Source: Anaerolineales bacterium (GTDB taxonomy: Bacteria; Chloroflexota; Anaerolineae; Anaerolineales; Villigracilaceae). From it: a stretch of 6,415 nucleotides of DNA. This document shows, one piece after another, positions 1 to 5,234 of the stretch (position 1 is its first letter; each line of letters begins with the position of its first letter). The position numbers and the translations under genes are program-made. Under the pieces are notes generated by a model. That model ran no database searches and was not told the DNA's origin. It saw nothing but the letters and a program-made list of their open reading frames with translations. The DNA is taken from positions 1 through 6,415 of the forward strand of contig JAICRQ010000207.1 of the NCBI GenBank assembly GCA_025966435.1. Reading direction: 5' to 3'.

Positions 1-22
1 ACTTCGTGTCCTTTGTGTTTAA
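1..22. repeat. Possible fragment of a dispersed repeat at the left edge
   Basis: On the minus strand this reads as two imperfect copies of a 9-mer, ACACAAAGG then ACACGAAGT, directly behind the stop codon of the SpoU methyltransferase gene. Similar ACAAAGGACACGAAG strings are, from memory, common intergenic repeats in some bacterial genomes. The element is cut by the window edge, so it cannot be delimited. It has no T-tract hairpin and does not look like a terminator. Confidence 0.2.
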
Positions 23-783
23 GTTCTTTGTCTCACAACCTCAAACATCAATACCGACCCGGCAACCCCCGCGTTCAACGACTCAACATGCCCTGCCATC
101 GGAATGGAAATTCTTTGCGATGCTAATTGCCGTGCTTCTTCACTTGCACCTTCTGCTTCACTGCCGACGATCAAGGCAAGCGGCTGGCGGAAATCCGTCT
201 CCCAGCAGGATTTCCCATCCATATCAGCAAGATAAACCTGCAAATCTTTCGTCTCTCTACGAATTTTTTCCCACTTCATAGACTGGATCGGCAAACGAAA
301 GTGCGCCCCCATCCCGGAGCGGACGACCTTTGGGGAGAAGGCATCGGTCGTTTCAGGGGGTAGGAATACGGCTTGCACTCCCGCGGCAGCGGCTGTACGG
401 AGCAATGTGCCGAGATTGCCAGGGTCGCGGATTTGGTCTGGGATGAGGACAAAATCTGGGGAATCGGAAACTGGTAATTGAGCAAGCTCAAGAACAGCAA
501 GGATTCCTTGTGGTGTCTCTGTCTCACTCAGAGACTTCATCATAGATTCAGAAATTTCTTCTACATCAATTTCGCGTGACAATAAGCGTTCGATGAGCGA
601 GCTTCCACGCTCGTTGAGAGAAGCATCATAGAGGACAAATCGAAACTTCCAGTCCCGAGATTCTGCTTCTTCAACAAGGCGTATTCCTTCGGCTACAAAG
701 GCTCCCTCTTGCCGACGCTCCTTTGCACGTCCCAACAAAGCGCGTACCAGTTTGATCTTTGGATTTTGTGAAGAGGTGATCAC
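19..783 (-). CDS. SpoU/TrmH-family RNA 2'-O-ribose methyltransferase
   Basis: A cytoplasmic S-adenosylmethionine-dependent enzyme of the SPOUT (trefoil-knot) class that methylates a ribose 2'-OH in rRNA or tRNA; the target base cannot be told from sequence. With the start chosen here it has 254 residues, normal for the family. The N-terminal ~100 residues match the SpoU substrate-binding domain (SSQNPKIKLVRALL near the start, FVAEGIRLVEEA). The three signature motifs follow: motif 1 RDPGNLGTLLRTAAA (about 119-133), motif 2 IVGSEAEGAS (205-214) and motif 3 ISIPMAG..ESLNAGVAGSVLMFE (226-248). I chose the GTG at 783 because it overlaps the macro-domain stop codon as GTGA, implying translational coupling, and because homologues usually begin close to ITSxQNP. 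A GTG at 810 would add nine residues but overlap the neighbour by 31 bp. An RNA methyltransferase of this family often follows rplT in bacteria. Family confidence is high, specificity unknown. Confidence 0.93.
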   Translation of the reverse strand: MITSSQNPKIKLVRALLGRAKERRQEGAFVAEGIRLVEEAESRDWKFRFVLYDASLNERGSSLIERLLSREIDVEEISESMMKSLSETETPQGILAVLELAQLPVSDSPDFVLIPDQIRDPGNLGTLLRTAAAAGVQAVFLPPETTDAFSPKVVRSGMGAHFRLPIQSMKWEKIRRETKDLQVYLADMDGKSCWETDFRQPLALIVGSEAEGASEEARQLASQRISIPMAGHVESLNAGVAGSVLMFEVVRQRT

Positions 784-1352
784 AGTGATTCGCCCCACTT
801 GTCCTGCCACGATTTTGGAAAATCATCCACAGTGGGTTGATCGTACAAAACCAGCTTGATGGTTTTCAACCCGGATGACAAGTTGTTTGCAAAATACTGT
901 TCAATCGCCGAAAAGATAATCCCTGCGGCACGGTCTTTGGGAAAGCCATAGATCCCTGTTGAAATGGCGGGCAACGCGACTGAAGAACAATTCAGTTCAT
1001 CGGCAACACGTAGAGAGCCGATTACCGCGGCTTCGAGCTTACTATCCTCGTCGCCATCGCCCCACACGGGACCAACAGCGTGGATCACATATTTCGCAGG
1101 CAGGTGTCCGCCCGATGTCCACGCGGGATTCGCATGAGAAACGCGTCCATGCTCTCGCACCCAGGCATCCGACTCTTTTTGGATCGCAGGTCCACCCTGT
1201 TTCGAGATCGTCCGCGCCACGCCGCCTCCATGCTGGAGGTATTCATTCGCCGCGTTGACGATCGCATCCACTTCTTCGATGGTGATGTCGCCCTGGACGA
1301 TTTGAATAGTTTGATTCGACCTAAGTTTCTTCTCAATCAGAACAGCGTTCAT
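780..1352 (-). CDS. Macro-domain protein (ADP-ribose binding, possible ADP-ribosyl or O-acetyl-ADP-ribose hydrolase)
   Basis: A 190-residue single-domain protein. The macro fold signature is complete: GDIT..EVDAIVNAAN (residues 21-36), the phosphate loop region HGGGVARTI (41-49), HAVGPVW (91-97) and the second glycine-rich loop PAISTGIYGFP (128-138). Macro domains bind ADP-ribose, and many remove ADP-ribose from proteins or deacetylate O-acetyl-ADP-ribose. The GGGVA form, lacking the Asp of the GGGVD seen in MacroD-type enzymes, is closer to Archaeoglobus Af1521-like macro domains, so hydrolase activity is possible but not assured. No signal peptide or membrane segment is seen. The ATG at 1352 has no convincing Shine-Dalgarno. 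A CATAAT hexamer lies about 14 nt upstream, so a nearly leaderless transcript or read-through from the gene 35 bp upstream are both possible. The stop overlaps the likely GTG start of the methyltransferase gene, suggesting co-expression. Confidence 0.93.
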   Translation of the reverse strand: MNAVLIEKKLRSNQTIQIVQGDITIEEVDAIVNAANEYLQHGGGVARTISKQGGPAIQKESDAWVREHGRVSHANPAWTSGGHLPAKYVIHAVGPVWGDGDEDSKLEAAVIGSLRVADELNCSSVALPAISTGIYGFPKDRAAGIIFSAIEQYFANNLSSGLKTIKLVLYDQPTVDDFPKSWQDKWGESL

Positions 1353-1387
1353 GAGATGAAAATCAATTATGATGGGCCAGCTTTTGC

Positions 1388-1663
1388 TTAAACTGTGGAA
1401 TAAGGCAGGGGAATTTTGTGCTTCCCGAGAGTCGATTCATAATGTGCCACAAGCTTTTGGATACTTTCCATCAGTTCACGCGATGTATCGATTAATTCTG
1501 TATCGGCAGTGTCGGGCAGTTTCTCGTAGGCTAATTTTGCAAGCCTCAAAAGAGATATTAACGTCTCACCCTGAAGCACTAAACCTGGAAAACTTTGACT
1601 GGGCATTCTGATGATTCCCCGATCAATCGATTGGGAATAAACTTCCAATTCCATGTATTCCAT
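1388..1663 (-). CDS. Small conserved hypothetical protein (resembles DUF6959)
   Basis: A 91-residue soluble protein of unknown function. The N-terminal part (ELEVYSQSIDRGIIRMPSQ, then FPGLVLQGETL) looks like a compact beta-rich segment with an R-x-P...FPG-x-x-x-QGD/E-T/S-L pattern. The rest is predicted helical (ISLLRLAKLAYEKL, then a helix ending in LVAHYESTLGKHKIPLPY). From memory this pattern (EVYS...R.P.R.FPG..IQGD.L...Y...L..H.I.LPY) matches a small family annotated DUF6959, whose function is unknown; this was not confirmed by a search. Two in-frame ATGs are possible, at 1663 and 1654, and an AGGAA stretch upstream does not clearly decide between them. The gene sits 110 bp downstream of rplT behind a palindromic element and 35 bp upstream of the macro-domain gene, so it could be co-transcribed with either. 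No catalytic motif is visible. Confidence 0.8.
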   Translation of the reverse strand: MEYMELEVYSQSIDRGIIRMPSQSFPGLVLQGETLISLLRLAKLAYEKLPDTADTELIDTSRELMESIQKLVAHYESTLGKHKIPLPYSTV

Positions 1664-1722
1664 ATTTCCTGCTTTCCTGAATCAAAACATATTAAATTGC
1701 TTGTCTGATCATGATAGACGTT

Positions 1723-1750
1723 ATTTTACCCCGTTAATGTTGTAGGTCAC
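1723..1750 (-). promoter_or_regulatory. Weak candidate promoter for the small hypothetical gene
   Basis: On the minus strand GTGACC (1750-1745, inside the palindrome) and TAAAAT (1728-1723) are spaced by 16 bp, about 60 bp ahead of the 1663 ATG. Neither hexamer is a good consensus match, so read-through from rplT is an equally good explanation. Confidence 0.2.
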
Positions 1751-1768
1751 GCTTCAAGCGTGACCTAC
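1742..1768. repeat. 27-bp REP-like palindrome downstream of rplT
   Basis: A perfect inverted repeat: arms GTAGGTCACGC and GCGTGACCTAC around a 5-nt centre (TTCAA on the plus strand), which could itself pair further. It begins 5 bp after the rplT stop codon. The strong hairpin is not followed by a T-tract on the minus strand, so it is not a classical intrinsic terminator. It may stabilise the 3' end of the ribosomal-protein mRNA or be a mobile palindromic unit. A second 27-bp palindrome with related ends lies at 5245-5271. Confidence 0.75.
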
Positions 1769-1773
1769 GTGAT

Positions 1774-2118
1774 TTACTTCGTTTTTGCAACCACTGCAGC
1801 AAAGGTCTGCGGGTCGCGGATTGCCATATCCGATAACATTTTGCGATTAAGACCAATATTTGCCTTCTTCAGCGCAGCCACCAGCTTGCTGTAGGTGGTC
1901 CCGTTCAGACGGGCTGCGGCGTTGATGCGGGCGATCCACAATTTACGCATATCGCGCTTACGGACGCGGCGATCACGGGTGGCGTACCACAGGCTTTTGA
2001 GCATCGCCTCATTTGCACGCTTGAACAGACGGTGCTTCGCGCCGCGCTGTCCCTTGGTGATCTTCAAAACTTTTTTGTGACGCTGGTGCCCTCGCGGGCC
2101 TCCCTTTACACGAGCCAT
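1774..2118 (-). CDS. rplT: 50S ribosomal protein L20 (bL20)
   Basis: A 114-residue, very basic protein, close to the usual 115-120 for bL20. It binds 23S rRNA early in assembly of the large subunit and is essential for that assembly in the bacteria studied. Diagnostic stretches are the N-terminal MARVKGG, the basic tail helix [23 protein letters not shown] (about residues 29-51), [21 protein letters not shown] (about 53-73) and the C-terminal globular part [18 protein letters not shown]. The ATG at 2118 follows an excellent AGGAGG ribosome site (7 nt upstream). It lies 122 bp downstream of rpmI, an unusually long gap holding two hairpins. In E. coli and Bacillus L20 represses its own operon by binding mRNA; a binding site here is plausible but cannot be proved by reading. 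Confidence 0.98.
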   Translation of the reverse strand: MARVKGGPRGHQRHKKVLKITKGQRGAKHRLFKRANEAMLKSLWYATRDRRVRKRDMRKLWIARINAAARLNGTTYSKLVAALKKANIGLNRKMLSDMAIRDPQTFAAVVAKTK

Positions 2119-2147
2119 TCTAGACCTCCTGCGTTCTCGCGGGCGTC

Positions 2148-2168
2148 GGTGACCTTGTCAGGTTCACC
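2148..2168 (-). other. Hairpin upstream of the rplT ribosome-binding site
   Basis: On the minus strand GGTGA (2168-2164) pairs with TCACC (2152-2148), with a bulged A and an inner CC/GG pair closing the loop TGACAA. It ends about 20 nt ahead of the rplT Shine-Dalgarno. It could act in translational control of rplT or be incidental; no U-tract follows. Confidence 0.4.
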
Positions 2169-2216
2169 AGTTGCGTACACCCGAAAGCCGCAAATAAAAA
2201 TTGATTACGACATCTG

Positions 2217-2240
2217 GGATCAGACGCTGCGCGTCAATCC
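2217..2240 (-). other. Strong hairpin directly after the rpmI stop codon
   Basis: On the minus strand GGATT (2240-2236) and GACGC (2235-2231) pair with GCGTC (2227-2223) and GATCC (2221-2217), leaving one bulged T and a GCA loop. It starts on the first base after the rpmI stop. A U-rich run (TTTTTATTT) appears only about 17 nt later, too far for a normal intrinsic terminator. It may be a processing or stabilising hairpin, or part of an L20-responsive structure. Confidence 0.5.
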
Positions 2241-2471
2241 CTACTTTTCCATGCTGGGGGCGAGGCGCTTGACACGCTTGATGATCTTGCGCGCCTTGAC
2301 TACCAGCATCTCGGACAACTGTGCCTTGGTGCGCTTTGACGTGCGCCGGCGCAGGTGGCTTTTGCCGCCTTTGGTGCGTACCACTTTACCAGACCCGGTC
2401 AGGCGAAAACGCTTGGACGTTGCCTTGTGGGTCTTCAGCTTGGTTTTCGTGGCCTTTGCTTTGCGAGGCAT
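2241..2471 (-). CDS. rpmI: 50S ribosomal protein L35 (bL35)
   Basis: A 76-residue, strongly basic protein of the large ribosomal subunit, slightly longer than the typical 64-66. The bL35 core is clear: KLKTHKATSKRFRLTGSGKVVR (about residues 11-32), the Lys/Arg-rich middle KSHLRRRTSKRTKAQL and the closing VKRLAP. The extra residues are an N-terminal Lys-rich extension (MPRKAKATKT) ahead of the usual KMKTHKGAAKRF-like start, plus a short C-terminal tail. The ATG at 2471 is preceded by an AAGGAG ribosome site 9 nt upstream. The gene lies between infC and rplT in the order conserved across most bacteria, so it is almost certainly co-transcribed with them. Confidence 0.98.
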   Translation of the reverse strand: MPRKAKATKTKLKTHKATSKRFRLTGSGKVVRTKGGKSHLRRRTSKRTKAQLSEMLVVKARKIIKRVKRLAPSMEK

Positions 2472-2500
2472 TCTTGCTTGCTCCTTTCAGACAAAGTAAA

Positions 2501-2529
2501 CCGCGGGACACTTCACGCGTACCCCGCGG
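2501..2529 (-). other. GC-rich hairpin in the infC-rpmI spacer
   Basis: A perfect 7-bp inverted repeat, CCGCGGG and CCCGCGG, with a 15-nt loop. It lies between the infC stop and the rpmI Shine-Dalgarno. On the minus strand it is followed by the weak run TTTACTTTG, so it could be a leaky attenuator, an mRNA-stability element or a processing site. Confidence 0.45.
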
Positions 2530-2558
2530 ACGTTCAACATCTTTGGGACTTGCCGGGC

Positions 2559-3143
2559 TTACGATTGAGCTTGAGGCTCAGGTTTCGCTTCAGCCTTGGG
2601 CTGTTCGCCCTTTTCCTTCTTTTTCGCGCCGCCTTTATTTGGCGCCAGCACCACGAGCATGGTGCGGCCTTCCATTTGGGGGGCGGCTTCGATTACCGAA
2701 ACATCCTCCAGAGCTTGCGCGATCTCCTTCAAATCTTCCAGCGCGATCTCGGGATAATCCATCTCGCGACCGCGGAACTTGATCGTCACACGAACTTTAT
2801 GTCCTTGTAGTAACCAGCGCCGGGCATCGTCCACTTTGAACCCGCGGTGCGCCTCATTGGTTTTCGGACGGAGGCGGATTTCCTTGACCTCGATCTTGGT
2901 CTGCGCCCTCTTGGCTTCGCGTTCCTTTTTAGCACGTTCGTAAATGAACTTGCCATAGTCGATCACGCGGCAGACGGGAGGACTGGCGTTGGGGGATACT
3001 TCCACAAGATCCAAATCGGCGTCGCGGGCGATCTGCAAGGCTTGTCTGGTGGGAACAACCCCGACGTTGCTGCCATCGGGCCCGATCAAACGGACTTCCG
3101 CGGCGCGGATGCCCTCATTGACTCGAAATTCTGTAGCGCTGAT
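2559..3143 (-). CDS. infC: Translation initiation factor IF-3, starting at an AUC codon
   Basis: IF3 binds the 30S subunit, prevents premature joining of the 50S, and checks that the P site holds initiator tRNA on a proper start codon. The deduced product has 194 residues: an N-terminal domain starting at RVNEGIRAAEVRLIGPDG and including DLVEVSPNASPPVCRVIDYGKF, a Lys/Arg-rich linker helix (KKEREAKRAQTK), the C-terminal domain (KEIRLRPKTNEAHRGFKV ... VKVTIKFRGRE-type segment) and an Ala/Lys/Glu/Pro-rich tail not found in E. coli IF3. The conserved RVNE segment is open back to a stop at 3155-3153. Between them there is no ATG, GTG, TTG or CTG; the only AUN codon is ATC at 3143, six nt after an AGGAG ribosome site. 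The first conventional start, TTG at 3089, would delete conserved N-terminal residues. E. coli infC starts at AUU and is self-repressed through IF3's rejection of such codons, so similar autoregulation is likely here. Confidence 0.93.
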   Translation of the reverse strand: MSATEFRVNEGIRAAEVRLIGPDGSNVGVVPTRQALQIARDADLDLVEVSPNASPPVCRVIDYGKFIYERAKKEREAKRAQTKIEVKEIRLRPKTNEAHRGFKVDDARRWLLQGHKVRVTIKFRGREMDYPEIALEDLKEIAQALEDVSVIEAAPQMEGRTMLVVLAPNKGGAKKKEKGEQPKAEAKPEPQAQS

Positions 3144-3149
3144 AAGTTT

Positions 3150-3154
3150 CTCCT
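3150..3154 (-). promoter_or_regulatory. Ribosome-binding site that fixes the AUC start of infC
   Basis: AGGAG on the minus strand, six bases before the ATC at 3143. This is ideal spacing, and no standard start codon is near it. It is the main evidence for the start assignment. Confidence 0.8.
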
Positions 3155-3169
3155 ATTTCAAAACAGTTG

Positions 3170-3191
3170 ACCAGCCCTCGGCTGGTTTTTT
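3170..3191. other. Perfect hairpin in the infC leader; terminator-like when read on the plus strand
   Basis: A 7-bp perfect stem, ACCAGCC / GGCTGGT, with a 3-nt loop. On the plus strand it runs into six T residues (3186-3191), the form of an intrinsic terminator, yet no plus-strand gene lies upstream. On the minus strand it sits in the infC 5' leader about 15 nt ahead of the ribosome-binding site. It could stop antisense transcription from entering thrS, or act in the infC leader. Confidence 0.55.
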
Positions 3192-3200
3192 GGCGGATTG

Positions 3201-3230
3201 ATAATACCATGAAGGCACATGAATCGTCAA
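3201..3230 (-). promoter_or_regulatory. Promoter for infC-rpmI-rplT
   Basis: On the minus strand TTGACG (3230-3225) and TATTAT (3206-3201) are separated by 18 bp, and the -10 carries an extended TG motif (TGGTATTAT). Transcription would start near 3194, giving a leader of about 50 nt. The -35 starts just past the T-run of the thrS terminator, so the two signals are packed end to end. Confidence 0.7.
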
Positions 3231-3231
3231 C

Positions 3232-3279
3232 AAAATAGACCGTGAACGATCAAAACTCCTCCGCCGCTCACGGTCTATT
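3232..3279 (-). terminator. Intrinsic terminator of thrS
   Basis: A 12-bp perfect stem, AATAGACCGTGA (3279-3268) and TCACGGTCTATT (3245-3234), with a 22-nt loop and a short T-run (TTTT ending at 3232). It starts 8 bp after the thrS stop. The large loop and short U-tract suggest incomplete termination, allowing some read-through into infC. Confidence 0.7.
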
Positions 3280-3286
3280 ACATATT

Positions 3287-5098
3287 TTACAACTCTGGCG
3301 CTCTTCTGGCAATCCTGTCTTTTGCCCGCGCTATGAATTCACCCAACGCAATGTTGTTCTGCTGGCTCCCATCCCTGACCCGCAAAGACACCTGCCCGGC
3401 ATTCATTTCATTCTCGCCGACCACAAGCATATACGGCACTTTCATTAACTGTGCCTGCCGGATCTTGGCGTTCATGCGCTGGGCGCTCACATCGGCATGA
3501 GCGCGGATGCCCTGGTCGCGTAACTCTTTGACGATGCCGTGGGCATACTCATTCTGCCCATCCGTAATGGGAATGACGCGCACCTGTTCGGGCGAGAGCC
3601 AGACGGGGAAGCTCCCCGCGTAATGCTCGAGCAGAAAGCCGATCATGCGCTCGTGCGTGCTCAATGGAGCCCGGTGAATGCACAAAGGCATTTCTTCATT
3701 ACCTTCCTTGTTCGTGAACTTGAGGTCGAACCGGGCGGGTTGGGCAAAGTCCACTTGATTTGTGGCAAGCGAAAATTCCCGCCCGATGACGCTCCAGATT
3801 TGCACGTCGATCTTCGGCCCGTAGAACGCGGCTTCATCTTCCGCTTCTACATAAGGCACATTTCCGTTGTCCATGGCGCGGCGGACCATATCTTCCGTTT
3901 TGAGCCACAGGCGTTCGTTGTCCACATACTTCTTGCCCAGCCCGGCTTTGCTATGCAGGGAGAGACGCATCACATATTTTTCGATGCCGAACAGTTCAAA
4001 GTATTTGAGATACAGATCGATGACTCCCAGGAACTCCTGTTCGAACTGCTCTTCCGTAACGTAGACGTGGGCATCGTTCATCTGCATCGAACGGACGCGC
4101 ATTAAGCCAAACAACTCACCTGACTTCTCGTAGCGATAGCACGTACCATATTCCGCCAGACGAACGGGCAGATCGCGATAGGAACGACCCTTGGAACCGA
4201 AAATTTTGTGGTGCATGGGGCAGTTCATCGGCTTGACGTAATACTTCACGCCTTCGATTTCCATCGAGGGATACATGCTCTCGGCATAGTAAGGCAGGTG
4301 ACCCGAGTGCAGGAACAGATCCTCCTTGGAAACACTAGGCGTTTTGACGCGCAGATAACCCGCCTTCTCTTCCATCTCCTTGGCAAGCTTTTCCAGCTCC
4401 TCGATCATTACGCCGCCGTTCGGCAGCCAAAGGGGCAAGCCGGGACCTACTTCGTCATCGAACATGTAGATTTCCAACTCCTTGCCCAATTTCCGATGGT
4501 CACGCTTCTTAGCCTCTTCCAACTGGTGGAGATAGTCTTTGAGTTGCTGCGCGTTTTCCCAGGCTGTGCCGTAAATGCGCTGGAGCATCTTGTTGTTCTC
4601 ATCGCCGCGCCAGTAAGCGCCCGCAATCGACATGAGCTTGAAGGCATCCTGCCTGACGTCTTTCGTACTCTGGACGTGCGGTCCACGGCACAGATCTACG
4701 AACGTATCGTGCTGATAAAGAGAAATCTCTGGCTTTTCCTTGAGAGGATTTCCGTATTCGTCGAGTCCGCCTTTTTCCAGGCCGTCAATCAGCTCGATCT
4801 TATAGGGCTGGTCCTTGAACAGCGCGCGTGCTTCGTCCGCGGAAACGATCGTTTTCTTGAACTCATGCTTGCCTTGCACAATCTGCCTCATCCGCTTTTC
4901 GATCTGTGCCAGGTCTTCAGGCGTGAGGTTTCGCGGCAGATCAAAGTCATAGTAGAAGCCGTTCTCCACCGGCGGACCAATGGCGATCTTTCCCTCAGGG
5001 AACATTTCCAGCACTGCCTGCGCCATGATGTGCGCAGCAGAGTGACGAATTTTATAGAGTTGCGACTCTTCGTATTTTTCCTGAACTTGTTGCGACAT
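3287..5098 (-). CDS. thrS: Threonyl-tRNA synthetase lacking the TGS domain
   Basis: Class II synthetase that activates threonine with ATP and charges tRNA-Thr, and removes mischarged serine. The product has 603 residues, against about 640 for E. coli, because the N-terminal TGS domain is absent: the protein begins directly at the editing domain. Editing residues are present: HSAAH (19-23) and CRGPH (137-141). The catalytic core holds the three expected zinc ligands, Cys293 (MNCPMHH), His344 (NDAHVY) and His475 (CIHRAP), motif 2 around RYEKSGELFGLMRVRSM (322-338) and motif 3 around PLSTHERMIGFLLEH (478-492). The anticodon-binding domain follows from about 505 (VRVIPITDGQNEYA). The ATG at 5098 has an AAGGA ribosome site 7 nt upstream. 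Expression is controlled by a T-box riboswitch and possibly by a Thr-rich leader ORF. It heads the thrS-infC-rpmI-rplT cluster, with its own promoter and terminator. Confidence 0.98.
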   Translation of the reverse strand: MSQQVQEKYEESQLYKIRHSAAHIMAQAVLEMFPEGKIAIGPPVENGFYYDFDLPRNLTPEDLAQIEKRMRQIVQGKHEFKKTIVSADEARALFKDQPYKIELIDGLEKGGLDEYGNPLKEKPEISLYQHDTFVDLCRGPHVQSTKDVRQDAFKLMSIAGAYWRGDENNKMLQRIYGTAWENAQQLKDYLHQLEEAKKRDHRKLGKELEIYMFDDEVGPGLPLWLPNGGVMIEELEKLAKEMEEKAGYLRVKTPSVSKEDLFLHSGHLPYYAESMYPSMEIEGVKYYVKPMNCPMHHKIFGSKGRSYRDLPVRLAEYGTCYRYEKSGELFGLMRVRSMQMNDAHVYVTEEQFEQEFLGVIDLYLKYFELFGIEKYVMRLSLHSKAGLGKKYVDNERLWLKTEDMVRRAMDNGNVPYVEAEDEAAFYGPKIDVQIWSVIGREFSLATNQVDFAQPARFDLKFTNKEGNEEMPLCIHRAPLSTHERMIGFLLEHYAGSFPVWLSPEQVRVIPITDGQNEYAHGIVKELRDQGIRAHADVSAQRMNAKIRQAQLMKVPYMLVVGENEMNAGQVSLRVRDGSQQNNIALGEFIARAKDRIARRAPEL

Positions 5099-5105
5099 TC
5101 TCGCT

Positions 5106-5110
5106 TCCTT
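5106..5110 (-). promoter_or_regulatory. thrS ribosome-binding site
   Basis: AAGGA on the minus strand, seven bases ahead of the thrS ATG. No clearly complementary sequence that would mask it was found in the preceding 120 bases. Confidence 0.75.
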
Positions 5111-5129
5111 TCCTGCTAGTAGGTTGGTT

Positions 5130-5198
5130 GCCGCTTCGAAGTACTCTTTGCGATCCCGGAGAGCGGCATGGCATATTACGCCAAACCTCCGGGCCGCT
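5130..5198 (-). promoter_or_regulatory. Mutually exclusive hairpins between the upstream ORF and thrS
   Basis: On the minus strand three segments compete. Segment 1 (5198-5187) carries AGCGGC and CCCGGAG inside the upstream ORF. Segment 2 (5167-5155) carries GCCGCT and CTCCGGG. Segment 3 (5135-5130) repeats AGCGGC. Segment 2 can pair with segment 1 (7 bp, CCCGGAG/CTCCGGG, or 6 bp, AGCGGC/GCCGCT) or with segment 3 (6 bp). There is no U-tract, so any switch would act on translation or stability, not as a terminator. The pairings are read by eye, without folding energies. Confidence 0.45.
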
Positions 5199-5229
5199 GA
5201 TGGGTAGTAGTTGCATCTTCTGTAGTCAT
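5176..5229 (-). CDS. Threonine-rich 17-codon upstream ORF, candidate leader peptide of thrS
   Basis: The frame encodes MTTEDATTTHQRPGGLA and ends at TAA. Five of 17 codons are Thr (ACT, ACA, then three in a row: ACT ACT ACC). It starts at an ATG five bases after a perfect GGAGG (5239-5235), the strongest ribosome site in this leader. It lies downstream of the T-box terminator, so it is transcribed only in read-through mRNA, and ends 77 bp before the thrS ATG in a different reading frame. Runs of the regulatory amino acid in a short leader are the hallmark of ribosome-mediated attenuation (compare thrL of E. coli). The segments forming alternative hairpins begin within four codons of the last Thr. 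A chance ORF cannot be excluded: it is short, and leader-peptide control on top of a T-box would be unusual. Confidence 0.55.
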   Translation of the reverse strand: MTTEDATTTHQRPGGLA

Positions 5230-5234
5230 CGCGA

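Noticed and set aside
1742..1768. Reading the palindrome after rplT as the operon's intrinsic terminator
   Set aside because: The hairpin is strong, but the bases that follow on the minus strand (AACATTAACGGGG) contain no T-tract; a related palindrome elsewhere in the window fits a repeat better.
1388..1773. Possible toxin-antitoxin or DarT/DarG-like pair formed by the small gene and the macro-domain gene
   Set aside because: The small protein shows no DarT or other ADP-ribosyltransferase motif, is too short for such an enzyme, and macro domains are common in other contexts.
2032..2810. Several plus-strand frames of about 150 codons over rplT, rpmI and infC
   Set aside because: They lie opposite three certain translation genes, have no family resemblance, and their low-complexity composition follows from basic-protein codons on the other strand.
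3539..4105. Plus-strand frame of 188 codons opposite the thrS 3' half
   Set aside because: It is antisense to the catalytic and anticodon-binding regions of ThrRS and has no ribosome site or known motif.
4208..5119. Long open frame on the plus strand (303 codons) opposite thrS
   Set aside because: It is antisense to a fully convincing ThrRS with all catalytic motifs, has no recognisable domain, and reflects codon bias of the opposite strand.
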